NCBI GenBank assembly: GCA_944320595.1
Contig: CALUIB010000027.1
Location: forward strand, 1 to 34,055
DNA length: 34,055 bases
Direction of reading: 5' to 3'
Origin: an uncultured Muribaculaceae bacterium
Lineage (GTDB): Bacteria; Bacteroidota; Bacteroidia; Bacteroidales; Muribaculaceae
Position numbers and translations under genes: made by a program. The notes under the pieces were generated by a model that was not told where the DNA came from, searched no databases, and saw nothing but the letters and a program-made list of their open reading frames with translations. This document shows, one piece after another, positions 23,893 through 32,405 of this stretch; position 1 is the first letter of the stretch; the number at the start of each line of letters is the position of its first letter.

Positions 23893-25089
23893 TTAAGCTT
23901 TGGCGGTATGGCGCGGCTGGGTGAAATGGATTATTGTCCAAGAGATGGCAAAATAGGCTGCGGTGAGAAGCCATAACATGGCGTATGGGTGGGCGACTTG
24001 CCACAACAGCGCACCATTGCTTTTCATGGCCACATATCCGTTGATGGCCCATGTGGAGGGGAAACAGCTTCCTATGACAGTCCATAACGGACTCATGGCA
24101 TATCGCGGCCACGAAAGTCCCGAAAGGAACAGGAATAGTATCGACGAGAACACGAATAGCAGAAATACCGTTTCTCGCTCATGTATGAATCGTTGGATTG
24201 CCATGCCCATGAATATGGTGGATAGCAGGAACGGAATCATGAAAATTGCCATATCGAGCGAATGTCCGTTTTGCGGGAATGAAAAGAACATTGGCACGTA
24301 TTTCAGAATGTAAATAGACGGAATTATGTATATGACGAAGTAGCACAGGGCCTTCCCCGCCATGGTGCAAGCCGTGCTTGCTGGTATGGCCATCGGGTCG
24401 ATGCCGCCATTTCGCCGTGCACGTTCGCGGCTGCCAGCGGCAAGCATACAGATGCCAAGTACAAGGCTCTGCTGCAATATCAGCACAAGTATGCCCGGGA
24501 GCAGTGCCGAGGCCAGCCCCATAGAGGTATTGCCCATTGGCACTTGGAAGCTTTCAACCGTGGGGATTATGCCGCCGCTGCCAAGCGAGCTGCCTTGCAT
24601 GGCTGCCAGTTGCATCACGTCGGCCTGTATATCGGCACTCATGCTTGCAGTAACGTCGGTTTGCGCCATCAATATGCTTTTGTACCTTAGCAGCAGGCTC
24701 ATGTCGCAGTACACTGGCAAGTGGGCTTGCTCGCCGCGGCCTATCTGTTGCTCGAAGTCCTCAGGGAAATGCACTATGCCGTAGCATTCCTTTCGAGCCA
24801 TTGCCTGCCTGGCCTCCTGCATATTGGCGGCATATCCGGCAATTTCCACATATTGCGAGGCATCAAGACGGCGGGCGTATTCACGCGTTGTCTCGGAACG
24901 GCAGTCATCGACAACGACTACTGCCACGTCGTGCACATATTCCCGGTTGTATATCAGCGCATAAAGTATAGGGTATGCGATGGGTAGCGCAAGGAAGAAC
25001 AGCACCACGCCCATGTCGCGCGAGGCAAGGTGGAATTCACGCTTGCACACCTTGAAAATATCGGTTATGTAATGCCTTATTCTATTCAT
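23893..25089 (-). CDS. ABC-2 type permease (second permease of exporter)
   Basis: A 398-residue membrane protein of the YbhR/YbhS-like ABC-2 permease family. One N-terminal membrane segment (VVLFFLALPIAYPILYALIY) is followed by a large extracytoplasmic domain (VAVVVVDDCRSETTREYARR) and five or so C-terminal membrane segments (LLPGILVLILQQSLVLGICM, SIYILKYVPMFF, VFLLFVFSSILFLFLSGLSWP). The frame extends upstream to 25134, but the ATG at 25089 leaves a 17-base gap behind the other permease gene and gives a normal N-terminus (MNRIRHYITDIFKVCKREF). It would form the membrane channel of an exporter with its neighbour; the substrate is unknown. Confidence 0.87.
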   Translation of the reverse strand: MNRIRHYITDIFKVCKREFHLASRDMGVVLFFLALPIAYPILYALIYNREYVHDVAVVVVDDCRSETTREYARRLDASQYVEIAGYAANMQEARQAMARKECYGIVHFPEDFEQQIGRGEQAHLPVYCDMSLLLRYKSILMAQTDVTASMSADIQADVMQLAAMQGSSLGSGGIIPTVESFQVPMGNTSMGLASALLPGILVLILQQSLVLGICMLAAGSRERARRNGGIDPMAIPASTACTMAGKALCYFVIYIIPSIYILKYVPMFFSFPQNGHSLDMAIFMIPFLLSTIFMGMAIQRFIHERETVFLLFVFSSILFLFLSGLSWPRYAMSPLWTVIGSCFPSTWAINGYVAMKSNGALLWQVAHPYAMLWLLTAAYFAISWTIIHFTQPRHTAKA

Positions 25090-25106
25090 CACAATATTTA
25101 ATCTTT

Positions 25107-26282
25107 TTATGGTATGTACACCGGGCGGCGGCACATTCGTTTTAGGTTGAACAGGGGAACGAACGACAGCAGAACGAATATCAGCAATGCCATGAAATAG
25201 TATCGCGAATAATACAAGTCGATGCCGTTAAGGGCCTGGTCGATGTATATCATGAAGTAGTAGCGAATGGGCAAGATATAACTGATTATCCCCACCCATC
25301 CATACATATCCTCGACAGGTATCGTGAAAGCCCCTATGGAGAATGCCAGCACACTGATAAGCGAACACACGCTAAGCGCGAGCCGCATATTGGGGATTAT
25401 TCCGCACACGAGCACGGCAAACCCTTGGCAAGCCATCACGAGCAGCAGCATCGCAGCCATCATCACCGCAATGTGGCAGTGCAGCGGAAAACCGAGCCAG
25501 CCGAATATGGAAAGCTGGATAACCCACCCGGTGAGCGTGAAAAGCAGCGTCTGTGGGGCAAGCCGGCCCATCACGGCAATGATTATCGAGCCGCAGCAAC
25601 TGTCTATCCACTGTGGCGATGTGCCACGCTTAATATCGTCGGTGATGCTGAACACTGTGACAATCATTACCATCAAGGCCAATATGCCCGGGATAAACGA
25701 GTTGCTCATGTACACGGGGTAGCTCATCCACGGGTTATTGATGAGATGCATATCGGCGACAATAGGTTGCAGCATGGCCGAGGCACTGCCATCGGCAAGC
25801 CCAGCCGATGTGAGGGTGGCTTTTACCAACGCCCCGTTTGACAACACCGATACGGTCTTGAACCCCTTGAACATTAGCGATGACGGCACCACGTAGGCAT
25901 AATTGATGTAATATGAAATTTCGGGCGAACGGCCTGCGACGGCTTCGCTTGAAAAGTTTTCGGGGATAAGGAAGAAACCGTTGATTTCGCCACGCTGCAC
26001 GGCATCGCGAGCCTCGGTGAAACTGGCGTAGGTGGCCACCACGTCGGTGTTTTGCATGGCATCGATGTTTGCCGCAAGTGTGCGCGACAGTTCCGAACCG
26101 TCGAGATCGACAATTGCCGTCGGCACACGGTTGGCAAGCCCCTCGCTCATGAGGTTCAGCATCAGGAATGCCGATACCAAGGGGATGGCCACTATCGACA
26201 CAAGGAACAACGGGCGGCTCATTACATATAAGCAGCCTTGCCTTACCGAACCGTATATTAGCCTAAATAGCCTTTTCATCAT
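25107..26282 (-). CDS. ABC-2 type permease (first permease of exporter)
   Basis: A 391-residue ABC-2 permease with the same architecture as its neighbour: N-terminal segment LFLVSIVAIPLVSAFLMLNL, a large soluble domain carrying VPTAIVDLDGSELSRTL and DAVQRGEINGFFLIPENF, then several membrane segments (ALMVMIVTVFSITDD, LLLVMACQGFAVLVCGII, SVCSLISVLAFSIGAFTIP). The two permeases probably form a heterodimer. The start codon overlaps the HlyD stop by four bases. ABC-2 permeases normally require an ATP-binding subunit, yet none is encoded in this cluster. Confidence 0.88.
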   Translation of the reverse strand: MMKRLFRLIYGSVRQGCLYVMSRPLFLVSIVAIPLVSAFLMLNLMSEGLANRVPTAIVDLDGSELSRTLAANIDAMQNTDVVATYASFTEARDAVQRGEINGFFLIPENFSSEAVAGRSPEISYYINYAYVVPSSLMFKGFKTVSVLSNGALVKATLTSAGLADGSASAMLQPIVADMHLINNPWMSYPVYMSNSFIPGILALMVMIVTVFSITDDIKRGTSPQWIDSCCGSIIIAVMGRLAPQTLLFTLTGWVIQLSIFGWLGFPLHCHIAVMMAAMLLLVMACQGFAVLVCGIIPNMRLALSVCSLISVLAFSIGAFTIPVEDMYGWVGIISYILPIRYYFMIYIDQALNGIDLYYSRYYFMALLIFVLLSFVPLFNLKRMCRRPVYIP

Positions 26283-27292
26283 TCATATTGCTTGGCATCG
26301 AGCAGTATTACCGACATTCCCGGACGCAGGTTTTCGATAGGTTTTGTGGGGCGAGCTTTTACTTGGAATGTCTTGCTGTCATATTGTCCTGTGGCTTTTG
26401 TGGCATTCCACACAGCGTAGGTGCCCATATCCTTTATATGGTATATCCTCACGGTGGTCTCCATCTTGCCAAGTGCCGGAATCATCACTTCCACTTCCTG
26501 CCCCATGGCGAGATGGTTAAGCAATTCCTCGCGCACATTAAATGTAACCCACTTGTCGTCGCTGCGCATCACATTCATTATGGGAGTGCCTGTGCCGACC
26601 AGTTCACCCTCGTGCGGATATATATCGGTCACTTCGCCGTTGCACGGAGCCGTGAGGTACTGGTCTTCGAGCATCGATTCCACTTCCATCACCGTGCCGC
26701 GTGCCGCTTGCTGCTGTGCGCGTGCCGCCTCTTTGTCCTCGGATTGCGCACCTTCCAGGGCCAAATCATATTGCGATTTGGCTGCTCGGGTTTGGGCCGC
26801 CGCTGCATCGTATGCTGCCCGTGCCTCGTCGCGTTTTTGCTCCGACACCACCCCCTGCTTGTAAAGATTTTCCATGCGGCGGTAGGTTTTTTCCCTTATT
26901 GATTCAGCTGCAAGGGCTTGCTGCCACAAGTCGTGGGCGCTGCTTATTATCTGGCTGCGAGTGCCGGCCTCAGCCTTGCGGTTCTGTGCCGAGGCTGCAT
27001 CTTCCATAGCCTGAGCCTGAATTAATTTTGCATCAACGGTAGATGAGTGTATGTAGGCAAGTGTGTCGCCTTGCTTCACTTGCTGCCCTTCTTCGACGTA
27101 GAAGGCCACAACCCTGCCAGGGAGCTTGCCCGACACTCTCACATGAGTGGCCTCGACCTGCCCTTGCACTGTCTCCTCAGGAGGGTTGATGAGGAATATT
27201 CCCGTAATGCACAATACCAGCAATATCACAATCACTATTGCCAACCCGACAAATAGCGTGCGGTCTTTCTTCTTTACATCTATGTTGTCCAT
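26279..27292 (-). CDS. HlyD-family membrane fusion (adaptor) protein
   Basis: A 337-residue periplasmic adaptor. One N-terminal membrane anchor (LFVGLAIVIVILLVLCITGIF) is followed by the lipoyl half-motif VSGKLPGRVVAFYVEEGQQV, a long helical hairpin rich in Ala, Gln and Glu, and the second lipoyl half (YLTAPCNGEVTDIYPHEGELV). The barrel region (MGQEVEVMIPALGKMETTVRI) closes it. It links the permeases to the TolC protein. The frame runs upstream to 27382, overlapping the TolC gene; the ATG at 27292 gives a 19-base gap and a standard short cytoplasmic tail (MDNIDVKKKDRT). Confidence 0.9.
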   Translation of the reverse strand: MDNIDVKKKDRTLFVGLAIVIVILLVLCITGIFLINPPEETVQGQVEATHVRVSGKLPGRVVAFYVEEGQQVKQGDTLAYIHSSTVDAKLIQAQAMEDAASAQNRKAEAGTRSQIISSAHDLWQQALAAESIREKTYRRMENLYKQGVVSEQKRDEARAAYDAAAAQTRAAKSQYDLALEGAQSEDKEAARAQQQAARGTVMEVESMLEDQYLTAPCNGEVTDIYPHEGELVGTGTPIMNVMRSDDKWVTFNVREELLNHLAMGQEVEVMIPALGKMETTVRIYHIKDMGTYAVWNATKATGQYDSKTFQVKARPTKPIENLRPGMSVILLDAKQYE

Positions 27293-27311
27293 ATCTCTAT
27301 TGCGTATATTT

Positions 27312-28772
27312 TTATTCAATAACTTGTGACGGAACGAGTGTGCCCAATGCCTTGGACAGATACACGTTGCACAGCTGCACATCGATTTGTGCGTCGATGT
27401 TTTCGCTGTTGGCCTTCAGCCATGCGGTCTGCGCTGTCATCACGTCGTCGGCAGTCATCACCCCTTCATCGAAACCCAATTGAGCCTGCCGCAGGTTTTC
27501 TTCGGCCTTGGCAAGGTTGGAACATGTCATTGTGTAGGTTTTTATCGATTCTTGGGCTTTGAACGATGCCTGGCTCACTTGCAGTTCCACTTTTTCCCGG
27601 GCATCTTCGAGTTGCAAGCGGCGTACCACGCTTTCGCTCTTTGCGCTGCGGTATTTGTTGTAGTTCCCACCCCAGTGCCACAATGGGATTTTAAGCACTG
27701 CACCGACGCTGAACATTCCATCAAATTTCTTTTCGAAACCGTTGAACAGGTTTGGATTGGTAATAGAATACATTCCCATTATAGCCAAGTTTGGGAGCAT
27801 GGCAGAGCGTTCGACTTTTGCCTTTGCCTCATATATTTTTACTGCGGCTTGTAGTGTCTGCAACTCGTTGCGCCTGTCATATACTTCGTTCATGTCGTAA
27901 TTGCGGGCTGGCAGCTGCTTTATTTCCAGCTCTTTGTCTTCATCGGCAAGGGTAAATGTGTCATTTAACGGCAGTCCGCACACTTGCGCCAATGCCATCC
28001 TCGCCAATGCCAACCCGTTTTCCACCTTGGTCAAGTCAACATTTGCCTCATTGAGTTTCACCGCCACGCTCAATTGGTCGGCACGTGTCGCAACCCCCTC
28101 GGCAAGCATGGCATCGACGTGTCGGCTCAATGTGTCGAGCAAATTTACGTAATCCTTTGCCAGATGGTATTTTGCTTTAAGCGATACCACTTGCCAATAG
28201 GCGGCATCTACGTTGCAAATCACTTCGGCCATTGCCATGTTGTGGCTTGCCGCAGCCAATTGCTCGGCATAGCGAGTCATTTCGTTCATAGCCCTTATTT
28301 TCCCTCCCATATAGATGGGCTGCGTCAGTGTCACAGCTCCCGCAAACACGTTTTGCACGTCAAATGTCATTGCGCTTTTGGGAATAACGGCCACTTGCGA
28401 CGGTACAGGTTGCCCGTTCACCATTACTGGCTGCCCGTTGGCCCCAGTCACAAGATTATAACCATACGAGCCTGTTTGTGGGTTGAAACTCATTGTCGGC
28501 AGCATTTGGTCGCTTTCGAGCAGCGAAATCTCTTTTTGGTTGTATAGGTACAGCCCCGTGGCATCGAGCGATGGCAGATAGGCCGCACGGGCAGCTTTTC
28601 GCTGGTAGCTTGCCCCACGCTGCTGTTCGTTGGTGATTTGCAGCTGTTTGTTGTTGCGCAAGGCCATGTTGCGACACGAGTCGAGCGTCACGACAGGCGC
28701 TTGGGCAACTGCTACCAGTGCCGTCAACAGCATAATAATTGGTATGGTTATAGTCCTAAATGTGCATCTCAT
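27312..28772 (-). CDS. TolC-family outer membrane efflux protein
   Basis: A 486-residue TolC/OEP family protein, the usual length. A signal peptide ends near VAVAQA, the family opening VTLDSCRNMALRNNKQLQI follows, and two long helical repeats (LAAASHNMAMAEVICNVDAAYWQVV and a second with YEAKAKVERSAMLPNLAIMG) build the trimeric channel-tunnel. It is the first gene of the four-gene exporter operon. The frame extends to 28817, but the -7 box at 28796-28803 implies that the ATG at 28772 (MRCTFRTITIPIIM) is the start. Confidence 0.92.
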   Translation of the reverse strand: MRCTFRTITIPIIMLLTALVAVAQAPVVTLDSCRNMALRNNKQLQITNEQQRGASYQRKAARAAYLPSLDATGLYLYNQKEISLLESDQMLPTMSFNPQTGSYGYNLVTGANGQPVMVNGQPVPSQVAVIPKSAMTFDVQNVFAGAVTLTQPIYMGGKIRAMNEMTRYAEQLAAASHNMAMAEVICNVDAAYWQVVSLKAKYHLAKDYVNLLDTLSRHVDAMLAEGVATRADQLSVAVKLNEANVDLTKVENGLALARMALAQVCGLPLNDTFTLADEDKELEIKQLPARNYDMNEVYDRRNELQTLQAAVKIYEAKAKVERSAMLPNLAIMGMYSITNPNLFNGFEKKFDGMFSVGAVLKIPLWHWGGNYNKYRSAKSESVVRRLQLEDAREKVELQVSQASFKAQESIKTYTMTCSNLAKAEENLRQAQLGFDEGVMTADDVMTAQTAWLKANSENIDAQIDVQLCNVYLSKALGTLVPSQVIE

Positions 28773-28795
28773 CGTCGGAAGTAATTTGCTTGATA

Positions 28796-28803
28796 CAAAG
28801 TTA
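28796..28803 (-). promoter_or_regulatory. Probable -7 element of the exporter operon
   Basis: TAACTTTG on the minus strand, 23 bases before the TolC ATG. A good -33 is not visible, so regulation by an activator is possible. Confidence 0.45.
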
Positions 28804-28998
28804 GCATTATTTGCCAATTATGTGCCGCATCACGGAAAAACAGACCAACAATGCGCCTAAATTATCGAGTGACACTATGCCGAGGGGTGCATTTTTAGGC
28901 TTTCCGATTTGTGGAAGATAAAATTATAGGCAAAAGTGCAGTATTCTATAGCGGATAGTTATTTTTTATGGGGAAAGACGCATATTGGAAATGGATGC
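28804..28998. other. A/T-rich intergenic region between divergent promoters
   Basis: No gene, hairpin or repeat recognised from the exporter promoter to the dispersed repeat at 28999. The following 75 bases after the promoter (29052-29126) form a leader with a small ACACC/GGTGT hairpin. Confidence 0.45.
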
Positions 28999-29051
28999 TA
29001 AAAAATCAGCGAGTTGTTTTTTTGCATTGCGCTTGACTTGCACTATCTTTG
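28999..29051 (+). repeat. Partial copy of the promoter-bearing repeat
   Basis: Contains the A-run, TCAGC-GAG-TTG (hairpin with substitutions), T-run and the promoter half TTTGCATTGCGCTTGACTTG. The G/C-rich left arm (GCTGCGCCTCGGC) is missing. Confidence 0.8.
29021..29051 (+). promoter_or_regulatory. Repeat-borne promoter for the AAA-ATPase-like gene and folA
   Basis: TTTG (29021-29024) and TATCTTTG (29044-29051) with a 19-base spacer nearly identical to the spacer of the promoter at 1049. It leaves a leader of about 70 bases before 29127. Confidence 0.82.
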
Positions 29052-29126
29052 CATAAGCGAGCGCTTTGCACCACACCAATTTGGGTGTCATGCGTTCGTC
29101 AATGTTGCAAATAATCAAATTGAGCC

Positions 29127-30731
29127 ATGTTAAAATACCCAATAGGCATACAGAGCTTTGAGAAACTTAGGGAGGACAGTTATGTATATGTCGATAAGAC
29201 GGCATTGATATATAACTTGGTTCATGACGGTACTATATATTTCCTGAGCCGCCCACGTCGGTTCGGGAAGAGCCTGCTTGTTTCCACCTTGAAGAACTAT
29301 TTTCTTGGACGCAAGGAGCTTTTCCGCGGGCTTGCCATCGATTCGCTTGAGACCGAATGGGCTGAATATCCTGTGTTTCACATCGACTTCAACGGGGAGG
29401 ATTTCACCATGCCGGGAACACTGGAGGGAAAAATAGAAAGCCTGATCGCCACATGGGAAAAGGAGTATGGCCGCAACGATGAGGCTTTCTCGCTCGGCTC
29501 CCGCTTTGCCTACGTGCTTGCCCGTGCGCATGAGCGGAGCGGCAGGCGTTGCGTTGTGCTTATCGACGAGTACGACAAGCCCATACTCGACGTGCTCGAT
29601 ACCGACATCACGGTTGATGTTGCCGGTCATCAGTGGCAGCTCGAAGACCGCAATCGCGAGACGCTGAAAGGTTTTTACTCGGTGTTCAAGGCCGCCGATA
29701 ATGACTTGCAATTCGTGCTGCTGACGGGGGTAACGAAGTTCTCGCAGGTGAGCGTGTTCAGCGGTTTCAACCAGCCGGCCGACATAAGCATGGACCCGCG
29801 CTACGAGACGCTGTGCGGCATCACGCAGCAGGAGATGGAAGGTTATTTTGCCGAGGCCATCGAAGAGATGGCAGGCAGCCAGGGCATCAGCGGTGATGAA
29901 ATGAAGGAGTTACTGAAACGGCAATACGACGGCTACCACTTCAGCGAGAAGATGACCGACGTGTATAACCCGTTCAGCCTGCTCAACGCCTTTGCCACCG
30001 GCACGATACGCGACTACTGGTTCAGCAGCGGAACGCCGAGCTACTTAGTGCGGCTGCTGTCGCACACCGACGACAACCTCGACGAGATAACGGGTAAGTA
30101 TTACGACCCGCGCGAATTTGTTGATTACAAGGCCACGGTTGAAAAGCCGTTGCCGATGATATACCAGAGCGGCTACTTGACAATCAAGGACTACAAGCCG
30201 CGGCGCAGGACATTCCTGCTCGATTTCCCCAACAACGAGGTGAAGAATGGGTTCGTGTCGCTTGTGGCCGCCGATTATTTAAAGCCCCGTACCGAAAGCG
30301 TTGACAGCTGGGTGCAGGACCTGCTCGACGCGCTTGAGGATGGCGACACCGACCAACTGTGCAAGCTGTTCACGTCGTTCCTCTCCGACATACCCTACGC
30401 CATGCGGCGCAAGGAGAACGAGAGGGAGAGGGAGCGGTACTTCCACTACACGTTCTACCTGATATTCCGCCTTGTGAGCGTCTATACGGTATATGCCGAA
30501 AAGCAGCAGAGCGAGGGGCGCGTGGACTGCATAGTGGAAACTCCCGACTACGTTTACATCTTCGAGTTCAAGCTCGACGGCTCGGCCGACGATGCGCTGG
30601 CACAAATCGAGGAGAAGGGTTACGCACGCCCATACGCCGCCGACAGCCGCCGACTATATAAAATTGGCGCGGTATTCTCCTCGCAGACCGGCACAATTTC
30701 AGAGTGGAAAGTGAAAGAATCAGGACGTTGA
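29127..30731 (+). CDS. AAA-ATPase-like protein with C-terminal PD-(D/E)XK domain
   Basis: A 534-residue member of a family expanded in Bacteroidales. It opens PIGIQSFEKLREDSYVYVDK, has a Walker A-like segment SRPRRFGKSLL (41-51), Walker B VVLIDEYDKPI (143-153), and the sensor-like phrase LLTGVTKFSQVSVFSG. The last 60 residues contain GRVDCIVETPDYVYIFEFKLDG, a D...E-x-K nuclease-fold signature. The biological role of the family is unclear; nucleic-acid processing or genome defence has been suggested by domain content only. It uses a repeat-borne promoter, and one base separates its stop from the folA start, so it controls folA transcription unless an internal promoter exists. Confidence 0.9.
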   Translation: MLKYPIGIQSFEKLREDSYVYVDKTALIYNLVHDGTIYFLSRPRRFGKSLLVSTLKNYFLGRKELFRGLAIDSLETEWAEYPVFHIDFNGEDFTMPGTLEGKIESLIATWEKEYGRNDEAFSLGSRFAYVLARAHERSGRRCVVLIDEYDKPILDVLDTDITVDVAGHQWQLEDRNRETLKGFYSVFKAADNDLQFVLLTGVTKFSQVSVFSGFNQPADISMDPRYETLCGITQQEMEGYFAEAIEEMAGSQGISGDEMKELLKRQYDGYHFSEKMTDVYNPFSLLNAFATGTIRDYWFSSGTPSYLVRLLSHTDDNLDEITGKYYDPREFVDYKATVEKPLPMIYQSGYLTIKDYKPRRRTFLLDFPNNEVKNGFVSLVAADYLKPRTESVDSWVQDLLDALEDGDTDQLCKLFTSFLSDIPYAMRRKENERERERYFHYTFYLIFRLVSVYTVYAEKQQSEGRVDCIVETPDYVYIFEFKLDGSADDALAQIEEKGYARPYAADSRRLYKIGAVFSSQTGTISEWKVKESGR

Positions 30732-30732
30732 A

Positions 30733-31236
30733 ATGAATATAGCAGCAATAGTAGCAGTTGACAAGAATTGGGCAATAGGCCGTGCAGGTGGACTGTTGTG
30801 CCACTTGCCTGCCGATTTAAAACATTTTAAGTCGGTGACAATGGGGTATCCTATCATTATGGGCCGAAAAACATTCGAGAGTTTTCCACGAGGTCCGCTA
30901 CCCGGGCGATTAAACATAGTGTTAACACACAATTCGCATTACGACAAACCCGGTGTAGTGCTGTGCCATGGCATAGATGATGCCCTTTCCGTAGCCAAGG
31001 CCTATGGGAAAGACCGATGCTTTGTGATAGGGGGCGGCAAAGTATATGCCGGCTTTGCAGGACTTTATGATGAACTGTTCTTGACGCAGATAGATGCCTG
31101 CTTTGACGATGCCGACACATTTTTCCCTGCCATAGACACGCATGAATGGGAGTTGATAGAAAAAAAGGACTGCGCTGCCGATGAGCGCAATCCTTTTCCT
31201 TATAGTTTCATGCACCTGAGGCGGCGCAATCATTAA
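30733..31236 (+). CDS. folA: Dihydrofolate reductase
   Basis: A 167-residue DHFR of ordinary length: IAAIVAVDKNWAIGRAGG, LPADLKHFKSVTMG (with the catalytic-acid aspartate), IIMGRKTFESF and FVIGGGKVYAGF. It reduces dihydrofolate to tetrahydrofolate with NADPH and is the trimethoprim target. At the position of the near-invariant active-site tryptophan (E. coli W22, P-W-N-L-P) this protein has cysteine (LLCHLP). It starts one base after the AAA-ATPase-like gene, and its end overlaps the convergent pseudouridine synthase gene by four bases. No promoter of its own is seen. Confidence 0.95.
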   Translation: MNIAAIVAVDKNWAIGRAGGLLCHLPADLKHFKSVTMGYPIIMGRKTFESFPRGPLPGRLNIVLTHNSHYDKPGVVLCHGIDDALSVAKAYGKDRCFVIGGGKVYAGFAGLYDELFLTQIDACFDDADTFFPAIDTHEWELIEKKDCAADERNPFPYSFMHLRRRNH

Positions 31237-32201
31237 TCGATATCATTGGCAGCCGTTGGTGCGTCAATGTTTTTCCCCGATGTCTTGTAGTGCGTCAGCT
31301 TTGCAAAATTTGTGGGGATGGGGGTCGAGAAATTCATCTCTTTCCGTGTTATGGGGTGTACAAAGCGCAGCGTCATGGCATGCAGTGCCAGGCGGTGTAT
31401 GGGGCTTGTTTTTGCTCCATATTTGCGGTCGCCCACTATGGGATGCCCCATGTCTTTCGAGTGTACGCGTATTTGGTTCTTGCGCCCAGTGTCGAGTTCA
31501 TATTCCACCAACGAGTATCCATTGCCCGTGGTGATGGTCTTGTATCGAGTGATGGCAAGCTGCCCTTTTTCGGGATTGTCGGTCGAGTACACTTCGAATT
31601 GCGAATTTTCGGCAAGGTAGCTTTTCACCACACCCTCCCGGTTCTCCATGATGCCTTCCACCACAGCCACATATTTGCGGTTTATCACCATGTTGCTCCA
31701 GTTGTGCTGCATCACGTCCTTTGCCTCGCGCGTCTTGGCAATCATCATAAGCCCCGAGGTGTCGCGGTCGAGCCGGTGGACGATGAATACTTGCGCCTTA
31801 GGGTCGTGTGCCTTGACGTATTCACGCATTATGCTATATGCCGTGCCGTCTTTTATATGGTCGGTTCCCATCGACAGCAGCCCGTAACCCTTGTTGATGA
31901 CGAGTATGTGCTCGTCTTCATACACCAATTTCACGCGCCGGTTGTCGAATACCACAAACGAGCGGTCGAAGTTGACCGAGAACAGGTCGCCAGCCGCCAC
32001 AGGAAAGTCGAATTGCGTGTGCGGAACGTGGTTTACGGCAAACTGGTTGTGCCGCAGCATCGACTTTACCTTGGTGGGCGTGTGGTCTGAAAGTATTTTT
32101 ATGGCAGTTTCGAGCAGAGTGCCGTCTTCGGCGATAGTCCACGACTGAATATTATCGGGGCGCAGCCTCCGTTCGTTACCTTTGTTGCTTTGCTGTCTCA
32201 T
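31233..32201 (-). CDS. RluA-family RNA pseudouridine synthase
   Basis: A 322-residue pseudouridine synthase. Residues about 25-80 form an S4 RNA-binding domain (LLETAIKILSDHTPTKVKSMLRHNQ). The catalytic motif HRLDRDTSGLMM has the essential aspartate (the D of LDRDT). The later phrases ALTRY-like LAITRYKTI, LDTGRKNQIRVH and HPIVGDRKYG are typical of the RluA group. It makes pseudouridine in rRNA or tRNA; the exact site cannot be told, so no symbol is given. A -7 box TAACTTTG (32225-32232) lies 24 bases before the ATG. The gene is convergent with folA and overlaps its end. Confidence 0.92.
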   Translation of the reverse strand: MRQQSNKGNERRLRPDNIQSWTIAEDGTLLETAIKILSDHTPTKVKSMLRHNQFAVNHVPHTQFDFPVAAGDLFSVNFDRSFVVFDNRRVKLVYEDEHILVINKGYGLLSMGTDHIKDGTAYSIMREYVKAHDPKAQVFIVHRLDRDTSGLMMIAKTREAKDVMQHNWSNMVINRKYVAVVEGIMENREGVVKSYLAENSQFEVYSTDNPEKGQLAITRYKTITTGNGYSLVEYELDTGRKNQIRVHSKDMGHPIVGDRKYGAKTSPIHRLALHAMTLRFVHPITRKEMNFSTPIPTNFAKLTHYKTSGKNIDAPTAANDID

Positions 32202-32224
32202 GATGTGTAATCCTTATTTTTCTG

Positions 32225-32232
32225 CAAAGTTA
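32225..32232 (-). promoter_or_regulatory. Probable -7 element of the pseudouridine synthase gene
   Basis: TAACTTTG on the minus strand; no matching -33 at 18-21 bases. Confidence 0.42.
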
Positions 32233-32405
32233 ATATTCTATTCTCTTTGTCCGATAGCTTTCAGCCCTAAAGGTGCATATTTTATTCCCCATGACAGGTA
32301 TATGCCAATCCTTTTTTTAAAGCATTTCAATGAGAGCGTTGCGAAAAAGGGTGGAATGTGCTGGTCGAGGCTGCAAACGTAAAAATGTCATTCCTGTCAA
32401 AAAGG

